Assembly: GCF_014651495.1 (NCBI RefSeq)
Contig: NZ_BMWZ01000005.1
Coordinates: forward strand, 124,001 to 188,000
Direction: 5' to 3'
From: Algibacter mikhailovii
GTDB taxonomy: Bacteria > Bacteroidota > Bacteroidia > Flavobacteriales > Flavobacteriaceae
Length of the DNA: 64,000 bases
A model generated the notes under the pieces. It was not told where the DNA came from. It searched no databases and saw nothing but the letters and a program-made list of their open reading frames with translations. Of this stretch, positions 19,290-28,330 are shown one piece after another; within the stretch, counting starts at the first letter, position 1, and each line of letters begins with the position of its first letter. The translations under genes and the position numbers were made by a program.

Positions 19290-22200
19290 ATGAGCGCTAA
19301 ATTTCCTGAATATAAAGGACTTGACTTGCCAAATGTAGCTAATGAGATACTACAATATTGGCAAGAAAATAACATTTTTGAGAAAAGTGTATCTACCAGA
19401 GAAGGAGCAACACCATATGTGTTTTATGAAGGACCTCCTTCTGCAAATGGACTTCCGGGAGTACACCATGTTTTAGCACGTGCTATTAAAGATATTTTTC
19501 CGCGTTATAAAACCATGAAAGGCTACCAAGTGAAGCGCAAAGCAGGTTGGGATACACATGGTTTACCTATTGAATTAGGTGTTGAAAAAGAACTCGGTAT
19601 AACAAAAGAAGATATTGGTAAAACTATTTCTGTTGAAGATTACAATGCTGCATGTAGAAAAGCGGTGATGCGCTACACAGATGTTTGGAATGACCTCACT
19701 GAAAAAATGGGTTATTGGGTGGATATGGATGATCCATACATTACCTATGAACCTAAATATATGGAATCTGTTTGGTGGTTGTTAAAGCAGATATATAACA
19801 AGTCATTGCTATATAAAGGTTATACTATTCAGCCATATTCGCCAAAAGCAGGAACGGGTTTAAGCTCCCATGAATTGAATCAACCTGGAACGTATCAAGA
19901 TGTTACAGATACTACAGTTGTGGCTCAATTTAAAGCGATAGCCAATACATTACCCACTTTTTTACAAAATGAAGGTGATGTGCATTTTGTAGCATGGACA
20001 ACAACACCTTGGACCTTGCCAAGTAATACGGCTTTGACTGTAGGGCCTAAGATAGATTATGTATTAGTAGAAACTTATAATCAGTATACCTTTGAGCCAA
20101 TAAAAGTAGTTCTAGCTAAGAAATTAGTGAGCTACCAATTTTCAGGGAAATTTAAGCAGGTTGAAGCCCAATCGGAATTATCAACTTTTAAGGCAGGTGA
20201 TAAAAAAATACCGTTTTTTATCATAAAGGAGTTTGTTGGTAAAGATTTGGTAGGTATTCAATATGAGCAATTGTTGCCATATGCATTGCCTAATGATAAT
20301 CCACAAGATGCTTTTAGAGTTATTTCTGGAGATTTTGTTACTACTGAAGATGGTACTGGTATTGTGCATACAGCACCTACTTTTGGAGCAGATGATGCTT
20401 TAGTGGCAAAACAAGCAGTACCAGAGGTGCCGCCATTGTTAGTCAAGGATGATAGTGATAATTTAGTGCCCTTAGTCGACTTGCAAGGTAAATTCAGACC
20501 AGAAATGCAGGAGTTTGCCGGTAAGTATGTTAAGAATGAGTATTATAATGATGGAGAAGCGCCTGAACGTTCTGTTGATGTTGAATTAGCCATAAAATTA
20601 AAAGAAGAAAATAAGGCCTTTAAGGTTGAGAAGTACAAGCACAGCTATCCAAATTGTTGGCGTACAGATAAACCAATTTTATACTATCCATTAGATTCTT
20701 GGTTTGTGAAAGTGACTGATGTAAAGGATAGAATGCATGAACTTAATAATGCTATTAATTGGAAGCCAAAAAGTACTGGTGAAGGACGTTTTGGTAACTG
20801 GTTGGCAAATGCTAATGATTGGAATTTATCCAGATCGCGCTACTGGGGTATCCCATTGCCAATTTGGAGAACTGAAGATGGTAAAGAAGAACTGTGTATT
20901 GGATCTGTTGAAGAATTAAAAGTAGAGATGGCCAAAGCGGTTTCAGCGGGTGTTTTAGCAGCGGATATTTTTGCAGATTTTGAAGTTGGAAACCATTCTG
21001 AGGAGAACTATGCTAAAATAGATCTACATAAAAATATTGTTGATGCTATTGTATTAGTGTCGCCAACGGGTCAGAAGATGTTTCGTGAAAGTGATTTAAT
21101 TGATGTTTGGTTTGACTCGGGGTCCATGCCTTATGCGCAATGGCATTATCCTTTTGAAAATCAAGATTTAATTGATAAAGGAACAACATTTCCAGCCGAT
21201 TTTATTGCGGAAGGTGTCGATCAAACACGTGGATGGTTTTATACCTTGCATGCTATTGGAACTATGGTTTTTGATTCTGTGGCCTATAAAAATGTGGTTT
21301 CTAATGGCTTGGTGTTAGATAAAAACGGACAAAAAATGTCTAAGCGTCTAGGTAATGCTGTTGATCCTTTTGAAACATTAGGGAATTATGGGGCTGATGC
21401 TACACGCTGGTATATGATTTCAAATGCCAACCCTTGGGATAATTTAAAGTTCGATTTAGAGGGTATTGAGGAGGTAAAGCGAAAGTTTTTCGGAACGCTT
21501 TATAATACCTATTCCTTTTTTCAATTATATGCGAATTTAGATAAATTCAATTATAGCGAAGCTGACATTTCTTTAAATGAAAGACCAGAAATAGATCGAT
21601 GGATTTTATCCGAACTGCATACCTTAATCCAAAAGGTAGATGCGTATTATGCAGATTATGAACCAACTAAAGCAGCGCGGGCGATTTCAGATTTCACACA
21701 GGATTATGTGAGTAACTGGTTTGTAAGATTAAGTAGAAGGCGTTTTTGGAAGGGTGATTATCAGCAAGATAAAATATCGGCCTATCAAACCCTTTATACC
21801 TGTATGGTCACTATTGCAAAATTAAGTGCACCTATTGCTCCATTTTTTATGGATAGGTTGTATTTAGATTTAAATGCGGCAACCAAAAAGGAAACTTTTG
21901 ATAGTGTTCATTTAGCCGACTTTCCTGTTTTTGATGAAGCTTATGTTGATAAGTCATTAGAACGTAAAATGGAAAGTGCTCAAATTATATCATCTTTAGT
22001 GCTTTCATTACGAGCAAAAGAAAAAATTAAAGTAAGACAACCGCTGCATAAAATCATGATACCGGTGAATAATGAATCTCAAAAAAATGAGATATTAGCC
22101 GTTGCAGGACTTATAAAATCAGAGGTTAATGTTAAAGAGATTGAGGTTTTAGAAGATGCTTCAGATATTTTGGTGAAACAAATAAAACCAAATTTTAAAG

Positions 22201-22694
22201 TGCTCGGTCCTCGTTTTGGAAAAGACATGAAATCCATAGCACAGGTAGTTAATAACTTTACTGCTGATGATATTAAAAAAATAGAACAAAATGGTATTTT
22301 AGGCATTGAAGTAAACGGAAAAAATATTACTTTAGAACTTGGAGATGTAGAAATAACATCGCAGGATATTGAAGGTTGGTTGGTTGCAAATGAAGGGGCT
22401 TTAACAGTAGCTTTAGATGTGACTATTTCGCCGGAATTGCGAAGTGAAGGTATTGCAAGAGAATTGATAAATCGTATTCAAAACTTGCGCAAAGATTCAG
22501 GTTTTGAAGTTACAGATAGAATTGATGTTTTGCTTCAAAAAGATGAACAAGTTGTAAATGCTGTAGAAGCTAATATGACTTATATTAAATCGGAAACTTT
22601 AACTAACGGACTTGAAATAATAGATAACTTAGAAAATGGTATTGAAATTGCTTTTGATGATGTAAATACCAAATTATTTATACAAAAACATTAA
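19290..22694 (+). CDS. ileS: Isoleucyl-tRNA synthetase, type 2, with GxHH signature
   Basis: This 1134-residue class I synthetase charges tRNA-Ile. The long form and sequence style fit the eukaryote-like IleRS2 group. The first signature motif, normally HxGH, reads Gly57-Val58-His59-His60 after PPSANGLP, a swap of positions one and three. The second motif is KMSKR in KNGQKMSKRLGNAV. An editing domain lies between. Work on IleRS2 enzymes with this altered motif links it to very strong mupirocin resistance. A dksA-like gene follows by 4 bases. Confidence 0.97.
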   Translation: MSAKFPEYKGLDLPNVANEILQYWQENNIFEKSVSTREGATPYVFYEGPPSANGLPGVHHVLARAIKDIFPRYKTMKGYQVKRKAGWDTHGLPIELGVEKELGITKEDIGKTISVEDYNAACRKAVMRYTDVWNDLTEKMGYWVDMDDPYITYEPKYMESVWWLLKQIYNKSLLYKGYTIQPYSPKAGTGLSSHELNQPGTYQDVTDTTVVAQFKAIANTLPTFLQNEGDVHFVAWTTTPWTLPSNTALTVGPKIDYVLVETYNQYTFEPIKVVLAKKLVSYQFSGKFKQVEAQSELSTFKAGDKKIPFFIIKEFVGKDLVGIQYEQLLPYALPNDNPQDAFRVISGDFVTTEDGTGIVHTAPTFGADDALVAKQAVPEVPPLLVKDDSDNLVPLVDLQGKFRPEMQEFAGKYVKNEYYNDGEAPERSVDVELAIKLKEENKAFKVEKYKHSYPNCWRTDKPILYYPLDSWFVKVTDVKDRMHELNNAINWKPKSTGEGRFGNWLANANDWNLSRSRYWGIPLPIWRTEDGKEELCIGSVEELKVEMAKAVSAGVLAADIFADFEVGNHSEENYAKIDLHKNIVDAIVLVSPTGQKMFRESDLIDVWFDSGSMPYAQWHYPFENQDLIDKGTTFPADFIAEGVDQTRGWFYTLHAIGTMVFDSVAYKNVVSNGLVLDKNGQKMSKRLGNAVDPFETLGNYGADATRWYMISNANPWDNLKFDLEGIEEVKRKFFGTLYNTYSFFQLYANLDKFNYSEADISLNERPEIDRWILSELHTLIQKVDAYYADYEPTKAARAISDFTQDYVSNWFVRLSRRRFWKGDYQQDKISAYQTLYTCMVTIAKLSAPIAPFFMDRLYLDLNAATKKETFDSVHLADFPVFDEAYVDKSLERKMESAQIISSLVLSLRAKEKIKVRQPLHKIMIPVNNESQKNEILAVAGLIKSEVNVKEIEVLEDASDILVKQIKPNFKVLGPRFGKDMKSIAQVVNNFTADDIKKIEQNGILGIEVNGKNITLELGDVEITSQDIEGWLVANEGALTVALDVTISPELRSEGIARELINRIQNLRKDSGFEVTDRIDVLLQKDEQVVNAVEANMTYIKSETLTNGLEIIDNLENGIEIAFDDVNTKLFIQKH

Positions 22695-22698
22695 TACA

Positions 22699-23073
22699 AT
22701 GACAGATAGCGTAAGATATTCGGATGCAGATTTAGCTGAATTTAAAAAACTGATTTCAGATAAAATAGAGAAAGCTCAGCATGATTTAGAGCTTATTAAA
22801 AGTGCATATATGAATGACCATAATAATGGTACAGAAGATACATCACCTACGTTTAAAGCCTTTGATGAAGGCAGTGCTGTGATGAGTAAAGAATCAAATT
22901 CTCAATTGGCGATTCGTCAAGAAAAATTTATTCGAGATTTGAAGAATGCGCTTATTAGAATTGAAAATAAAACATACGGTATTTGCCGTGTTACTGGGAA
23001 ACTAATCAACAAAAAAAGATTAGAGCTTGTGCCTCATGCTACGTTAAGTATTGAAGCTAAAAACATGCAATAA
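22699..23073 (+). CDS. TraR/DksA-family protein with degenerate zinc finger
   Basis: This 124-residue protein has the coiled-coil-plus-globular layout of DksA/TraR proteins, which bind the RNA polymerase secondary channel. The C-terminal zinc site is degenerate: only Cys96 (YGICRVTGKLI) remains of the four expected. The acidic coiled-coil tip typical of DksA is not clear. It sits 4 bases after ileS and before lspA, a common flavobacterial order. It may act without zinc. Confidence 0.85.
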   Translation: MTDSVRYSDADLAEFKKLISDKIEKAQHDLELIKSAYMNDHNNGTEDTSPTFKAFDEGSAVMSKESNSQLAIRQEKFIRDLKNALIRIENKTYGICRVTGKLINKKRLELVPHATLSIEAKNMQ

Positions 23074-23095
23074 CCTTATAATAAATGATGTAATT

Positions 23096-23127
23096 AAACG
23101 TCTCATTCTATGAGACGTTTTTTGTTT
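23096..23127 (+). terminator. Terminator after the ileS-dksA-like unit
   Basis: The 11-bp perfect stem AAACGTCTCAT/ATGAGACGTTT has a 3-base loop and is followed by a T-rich tract. It lies 22 bases past the dksA-like stop and separates that unit from lspA. Confidence 0.85.
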
Positions 23128-23174
23128 AAATGCATTTTTCGTTCTCGCTTAGGTGAGAATATACTTTGTAAAAC

Positions 23175-23801
23175 ATGTCTCTAAAAAAGTCAATACTCCT
23201 TATTATTCTAGTTTTGCTTATCGATCAAATAAGTAAAATATATATTAAAACGCATTTTGCACTGCATGAAAGTGTTGATGTGTTTAGTTGGTTTAAAATC
23301 TATTTCATAGAAAATGATGGTATGGCTTGGGGAACAAAAATTAGTGATTTTACTTCTTTTATTTCAGATAGGTCGGCTAAAACAATATTAACCGTTTTTC
23401 GTGTCATCGCTATTTTTGGTATCGGTTATTGGTTGTATGACGCCACTAAAAAGAAAAGTTCAAGTATTCTGATATTAGCTATTGCCTTAATATTTTCAGG
23501 GGCTCTAGGGAATATTATTGATTCAGTATTTTATGGTGTTCTGTTTGGAGATAGTATGGGGCAAGTAGCCTCTTTTATGCCAGAAGTTGGTGGTTATGAT
23601 TCGCTGCTACACGGTCGTGTAGTTGATATGCTATATTTTCCTCTTGTGGAGATTGACTTGCCAGAATGGTTCCCATTTTACGGTGGTAAACGTTTTAACT
23701 TCTTTGAACCTGTATTTAATATTGCTGACATGGCAATAAGCACGGGGTTTATTATGTTGATTGTATTTAATAAGCAGGCGTTTTCTAAGAAGCCAATATA
23801 A
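23175..23801 (+). CDS. lspA: Lipoprotein signal peptidase (signal peptidase II)
   Basis: This 208-residue inner-membrane aspartyl protease cleaves prolipoprotein signal peptides. The catalytic Asp residues are likely Asp151 in GRVVDML and Asp185 in FNIADMA. The GNIIDS segment is also present. It is longer than E. coli LspA (164) because of insertions between transmembrane helices, as often seen in Bacteroidota. The several lipoproteins in this window are potential substrates. Confidence 0.95.
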   Translation: MSLKKSILLIILVLLIDQISKIYIKTHFALHESVDVFSWFKIYFIENDGMAWGTKISDFTSFISDRSAKTILTVFRVIAIFGIGYWLYDATKKKSSSILILAIALIFSGALGNIIDSVFYGVLFGDSMGQVASFMPEVGGYDSLLHGRVVDMLYFPLVEIDLPEWFPFYGGKRFNFFEPVFNIADMAISTGFIMLIVFNKQAFSKKPI

Positions 23802-23886
23802 ATCAAGACAGATTTAAAGTAAGTATTTACACATAAGTTTATTTTTTATATTTATCTTATGCTATTATATTTAATTCCCTCAATAA

Positions 23887-25770
23887 ATGAAAGGTAAACA
23901 CGTAATCTTAATTGTTTGCTTATTGTCTCTTAAGCTTACTTTCTCTCAAAATACTTATGATATTGTTTTTCCAAAAAAAGGTGAAAATGAAAAGTGTCGA
24001 ACCTGTTTTGAAATATTTAATCAAAAACCCGAGGATGTTGAATTCTCTATAACTAGAAAGGGTGATATTGTTTACTTTCAAGTTAATGACATTAATTGGT
24101 TTAATCGGTTATTTGAAAATTCAGGTGATGGTTTGGCGGTTGATATAGTACCAAAAAATAAATATAGTTGCTTAAAAAATTCATTGCCAGTAAATGAAAT
24201 TCGCGGTACATTACTTAAGCCAATTTATTCTAAGTTGTTAAAGAAAAATTTGGAATTAAAAGGTGAAACTAATTATCAAGTTGAACTTGGAAAAATCCCG
24301 AAAGAGTTGTTAAATGAAGATTTAGAGTTTAATATTTTATTTTTAAGTAACAGGAATTTATGTAGATATTATATAATTTATGACCTAAAATCGTATGATT
24401 GGGATTTACTTGATATGGGAATGTATTTGGATGAATTAACTTTTACACCTAAACAAATAAAATCATCTGATGATCAATCTTTTTTGGTAAAAAATAAGTC
24501 GCTTAAATTTATTATTCCATTTAATAAAAATCAAACCACATTTTCAAAGACGGATATAAAACCAATTTACGATTCCTTAAAGTTAACCGATTTCAATATC
24601 AAAACTATAAACATAAAAGCGTATGCTTCGATTGAAGGAATTGTCAAGAGGAATATGGTCTTGCAAGAGCAACGTGCAAATAGTATTGTACAAGCTTTGC
24701 AGTCATTTCAAAATCCAACTATTGAAACTTATGTGACGTCTTCTGAAAATTGGGTTGAGTTCTTTAATGATATAGAAGGGACAAAATATGAGTATTTAAA
24801 ACCATTAACAAAAAATGAGGTAAGAGATAAAATAGCAGGATCTGTTTCAAAGCAAATGGAGCCTATTCTTAAAAACCACAGAAAAGCTGTTGTAGAGTTG
24901 GAGTTAGTAAGGAAAGATAAATACAAAAGCTTTTCCTCAGACGATTTGATTACGAAGTTTAATACTCTAATTAAAAAAAAGAATATTGAAGAAGCAAAGG
25001 ATGTTCAAAATTCCATATTTGAAAGACTAAAAGGGAAGCCGGAAGAATTAAAACTTTTAAATAAAATGTCCATTCCTAAGGAGCAAGCGTTTATTGATAT
25101 ATTAAATAAAAATGAGGCTTTTAAGTTTATGACAGATTTCACATATGCCTTGATTGTGTATACAGAACTTAAGGAACTTGAAAAATTAGCTCCAAATAAT
25201 GCAGCAATTAAGTATAACTTATCAACACTTAAGTTGAAGTTATGGCATTGGAATGCATTAAATATAAATAGAGAAGACTTAAATACGCAAATATTTTCTT
25301 TAGAAAAGTACGGTGTGGCTCAGACCGAAATTTCGCGAATGCTTGTTAATTCACATATAATTCTATCGGAATTGTTTTCCGGTGAAGGGGATTTCGCTAG
25401 TAAAGATAATTCAGTAGCTTTCGTTAATAGTAATTACAAAAAATTCAAACTATCAAATAATGATTATTTGAATTTAGCTCAATATTTGAATAAATACGGT
25501 AACCCAACAATGGCTGTAGATTTGCTAGACGGGAAAGCTAGAACAATTGATATTGATGAGGATTTATTATTTTATTATTTGAACTTGTCTTTAATAGATG
25601 AAAAATTAATCGAAGATAAAGGATATAGAACAATAATGCTAAATGCCATTAATATGAATAAAGCTCGCTTTTGTAAATTGTTTAACTCCGTCGATTCAGG
25701 AGGAGTCACCTTTCAGTTGTTGGAAAATCAGTTTTTAAGAAAGACCTATTGTGAAAATTGTAATAATTAA
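23887..25770 (+). CDS. Secreted/envelope protein with internal OmpA-like domain
   Basis: This 627-residue protein has a signal peptide ending in LTFSQ. Residues about 205-275 resemble an OmpA-like peptidoglycan-binding fold (FIIPFNKNQTTFSKTDI, then IKAYASIEG and LQEQRANSIVQAL). In most OmpA-like proteins this domain is C-terminal; here about 350 helical residues follow. A CxxC lies near each end (37-40 and 622-625). The exact family and role are not known to me. It converges on and overlaps the next gene by 4 bases (TTAA). Confidence 0.6.
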   Translation: MKGKHVILIVCLLSLKLTFSQNTYDIVFPKKGENEKCRTCFEIFNQKPEDVEFSITRKGDIVYFQVNDINWFNRLFENSGDGLAVDIVPKNKYSCLKNSLPVNEIRGTLLKPIYSKLLKKNLELKGETNYQVELGKIPKELLNEDLEFNILFLSNRNLCRYYIIYDLKSYDWDLLDMGMYLDELTFTPKQIKSSDDQSFLVKNKSLKFIIPFNKNQTTFSKTDIKPIYDSLKLTDFNIKTINIKAYASIEGIVKRNMVLQEQRANSIVQALQSFQNPTIETYVTSSENWVEFFNDIEGTKYEYLKPLTKNEVRDKIAGSVSKQMEPILKNHRKAVVELELVRKDKYKSFSSDDLITKFNTLIKKKNIEEAKDVQNSIFERLKGKPEELKLLNKMSIPKEQAFIDILNKNEAFKFMTDFTYALIVYTELKELEKLAPNNAAIKYNLSTLKLKLWHWNALNINREDLNTQIFSLEKYGVAQTEISRMLVNSHIILSELFSGEGDFASKDNSVAFVNSNYKKFKLSNNDYLNLAQYLNKYGNPTMAVDLLDGKARTIDIDEDLLFYYLNLSLIDEKLIEDKGYRTIMLNAINMNKARFCKLFNSVDSGGVTFQLLENQFLRKTYCENCNN

Positions 25771-26330
25771 AATTGAAAGATCTGTTTTGGTGTGACGCAA
25801 TAATCCAGTTTAATATCGTGTTCAAAAACGTCTATAATTTCATTTTCAGCTTCAAAAAAAGACAATCCAATTTTAAGGGTATTAGGTTTGCAGTTTGCTA
25901 AAAAGCGGTCATAAAAACCTTTGCCATAGCCAATACGATTACCTTTTTTGTCAAATGCTAAAAGTGGTATAAAAATTACATCAATTTTATCAGTTGAGAT
26001 TTCAATACCGTCAACTGGCTCTGGGATGTTATAACTGTTTTTCTTAAAAGACATGTTATCCGTAAGTAAGAAATGCGTCATGTCTCCTGACGCGAAATCA
26101 CTTTTAGAAATGAGAATATTTTTGTCTTTACCTGCCAAAATATTTAGAATAAAGTCTGTATTAACTTCCTTTAATTCTACAATAGCTAAAAAGATATGAT
26201 AAAAGGAATAGGTCCATATAGGCAGTTTTAAAAGTTGGTTGGAAATGGCCAAACTTAAATTTTCAATGTCATTTTCCGATAATGCTTTTCGTTTTGCCTT
26301 GTAGGTTTTACGTAATTCTCTTTTAGTCAT
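25767..26330 (-). CDS. 5-formyltetrahydrofolate cyclo-ligase
   Basis: This 187-residue enzyme converts 5-formyl-THF to 5,10-methenyl-THF with ATP. It has the family N-terminus (LRKTYKAKRKAL) and the C-terminal phosphate/folate motif GYGKGFYDRFL. Length is typical. It lies 1 base after the aspartoacylase-family gene in a three-gene leftward operon led by rimK. Confidence 0.95.
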   Translation of the reverse strand: MTKRELRKTYKAKRKALSENDIENLSLAISNQLLKLPIWTYSFYHIFLAIVELKEVNTDFILNILAGKDKNILISKSDFASGDMTHFLLTDNMSFKKNSYNIPEPVDGIEISTDKIDVIFIPLLAFDKKGNRIGYGKGFYDRFLANCKPNTLKIGLSFFEAENEIIDVFEHDIKLDYCVTPKQIFQF

Positions 26331-26331
26331 T

Positions 26332-27306
26332 TTATTTTTTTAATTCTAACGAAATATGAAATAAAGCATCACCTTGATACACTATTGGTGATTCATTAAC
26401 ATTGATAACAAAACCTGAGTTTCTAGCACGAACAAAATAGTTGAATTTGCCATAAGGGTCCATAATGTGTCCTAAAATATCTTCTTTTTCAACATGAGTG
26501 CCACAAGGAACAACCGCTTTAAACATTCCAGAATACTTGGCACGTATCCATTTGCTTTCAGTTATAAATACGCAATCATTTTTTGGTTTACTAGATTTAA
26601 AACCTGTATTTAACATGCCTAAATGTTTTAATATCCGTTTTGATCCGTTAACTCCAGAGTTTGTAACTATATCATCAATATGAAAAGATTTTCCACCTTC
26701 AAAAAGCAGTAAAGGTTTGTTTAGTTTAAAACAAGTGGTTCTGAAGGATTTTGATACGTTTTTTGAATATAATACAAATGGCGCTCCAAATACTTTAGCT
26801 AGGTCATTTAATTTGGTATTACCTTTTGAATAGCGCAGTTGTGGTGCGTTAAACCGACCAGAGCCACCAGTATGAAAATCAATGATTAAATCTGCATGCG
26901 GTATGATTTCATGCGTAAGTTTGTGAGCTACCCTACCTGCTAACGAGCCATTAGAATTTCCAGGAAAAACTCGGTTTAAATCTCTGCCGTCAGGAAATTC
27001 TCGTTTTAGGTTTATAAATCCAAAAACATTAATAACAGGCATACATATAATAGTGCCAATTTTCGGTTTGTTAATGCCTTTGGCTATAAGCTGTCTTACA
27101 ATTTCAACACCATTTACTTCATCTCCATGAATCCCAGCCGTAAATAAAACTATGGGACCAGATTTGTTTGAACGTTCAATGATAACTGGAACATTTACGG
27201 GCGTTGAGGTGTGCAGGTTAGCCACATCAAAGTTTACCTCTTTACTTTCGCCAGGGAGAACTTCTTCTCCTAGAATATGTAATATATCTATTTTAGTGTT
27301 AGACAT
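26332..27306 (-). CDS. Succinylglutamate desuccinylase/aspartoacylase family zinc hydrolase
   Basis: This 324-residue M14-like zinc amidohydrolase has likely zinc ligands His60 and Glu63 (GIHGDEVNG) and His145 (IIDFHTGG). A C-terminal beta domain follows. Its start overlaps the end of rimK by 8 bases, so the two are tightly coupled. Family members remove acyl groups from amino acids. Next to RimK, which adds glutamates to ribosomal protein S6, trimming of glutamyl products is an attractive guess but not shown. Confidence 0.88.
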   Translation of the reverse strand: MSNTKIDILHILGEEVLPGESKEVNFDVANLHTSTPVNVPVIIERSNKSGPIVLFTAGIHGDEVNGVEIVRQLIAKGINKPKIGTIICMPVINVFGFINLKREFPDGRDLNRVFPGNSNGSLAGRVAHKLTHEIIPHADLIIDFHTGGSGRFNAPQLRYSKGNTKLNDLAKVFGAPFVLYSKNVSKSFRTTCFKLNKPLLLFEGGKSFHIDDIVTNSGVNGSKRILKHLGMLNTGFKSSKPKNDCVFITESKWIRAKYSGMFKAVVPCGTHVEKEDILGHIMDPYGKFNYFVRARNSGFVINVNESPIVYQGDALFHISLELKK

Positions 27307-28180
27307 TTTTGACGTTTTGTTCTATAAATCTAATAATGGCTTTAGCTATATTTCTTCCTGTTGCAGTTTCAATTCCTTCAAGTCCAGGTGTAGAATTAAC
27401 CTCTAGTAATAAAGGACCTCTTGAAGACTGCAACATATCAACACCACAAACAGGTAAGTTTAATACTTTTGATGCATTCATAGCCAATTTTAATTCGTCA
27501 TGGTTTAGCTTGATGATAGTTGCTGACCCTCCACGATGTAAATTAGAGCGAAATTCGCCAGCTTTGCCTTGACGCTTCATGGCGCCAACAACCTGGCCGT
27601 CAACAACTAATGCTCTTAAATCTGCTCCACCTGCTTCTTTAATGAATTCTTGAACAATAACGCGAGCTTGTAGCCCATTAAATGCTTCAAGGACTGATTC
27701 TGCTGCATTTTTAGTTTCAGCCAAAACGACCCCTAGACCTTGAGTACCTTCCAATAACTTAATTATTACAGGTGTTCCTCCAACATGTTCAATCACCTCT
27801 ACAACATCTCTAGAATAGTTAGTGAATACTGTTTTTGGCATGCCAATGCCTGCCTTGCTTAGTCGCTGTAAACTTCTTAATTTATCTCTTGAACGTTGTA
27901 TGGCATCGGAGGTTACAATAGTAAAAACACCCATCATTTCAAATTGCCTAACCACAGAACAACCAAAAAAGGTTACAGAAGCACCTATCCTTGGGATAAT
28001 GGCGTCAACATAATCTAAATAACGATCTTTATAGTAAATAGTAGGTTTTTCTTTTTCAATAATAATGTCGCATTGTAATGGGTCTATGACCTCAATTTTG
28101 TGGCCTCTTTTTTCACCTTCTTCAACAAGGCGATCCGTAGTATATAGCTGCGGGTTTCTGGATAGAATGACAATATTCAT
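27299..28180 (-). CDS. rimK: RimK-type ATP-grasp ligase (ribosomal protein S6--L-glutamate ligase)
   Basis: This 293-residue protein starts [20 protein letters not shown], typical of RimK. The ATP-grasp core contains [13 protein letters not shown] and the metal/ATP residues in [14 protein letters not shown]. In E. coli RimK adds glutamates to the C-terminus of ribosomal protein S6. It is the first gene of a leftward operon with the zinc hydrolase and the folate enzyme and is divergent from uvrC. A TAACTTTA -7-like box lies close upstream at 28190-28197. Confidence 0.93.
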   Translation of the reverse strand: MNIVILSRNPQLYTTDRLVEEGEKRGHKIEVIDPLQCDIIIEKEKPTIYYKDRYLDYVDAIIPRIGASVTFFGCSVVRQFEMMGVFTIVTSDAIQRSRDKLRSLQRLSKAGIGMPKTVFTNYSRDVVEVIEHVGGTPVIIKLLEGTQGLGVVLAETKNAAESVLEAFNGLQARVIVQEFIKEAGGADLRALVVDGQVVGAMKRQGKAGEFRSNLHRGGSATIIKLNHDELKLAMNASKVLNLPVCGVDMLQSSRGPLLLEVNSTPGLEGIETATGRNIAKAIIRFIEQNVKNV

Positions 28181-28303
28181 AAAAGTACTTAAAGTTACAA
28201 AAGTTGACGTACTTAAGGTGATTTAAAGTTTTTTTAAATACTTTAATTATTTGTAATATGAAATGCAAGATACTAAAAAAAGGTCTGTTGATTTTTAGAT
28301 TTT

Positions 28304-28315
28304 TACTATTTAGTA
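28304..28315. promoter_or_regulatory. Candidate SOS-type operator upstream of uvrC
   Basis: The inverted repeat TACTA-tt-TAGTA ends 2 bases before a TACCTTTA -7-like box. The same arms, with a 4-base spacer, precede umuD at 164-177. In both cases the repeat sits between the -33 and -7 positions, where a repressor would block RNA polymerase. Confidence 0.4.
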
Positions 28316-28317
28316 TA

Positions 28318-28325
28318 TACCTTTA
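28318..28325 (+). promoter_or_regulatory. -7-like box for uvrC
   Basis: TACCTTTA deviates by one base from TANNTTTG. It ends 5 bases before the uvrC ATG at 28331, so the transcript could be nearly leaderless. Confidence 0.35.
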
Positions 28326-28330
28326 CAATA

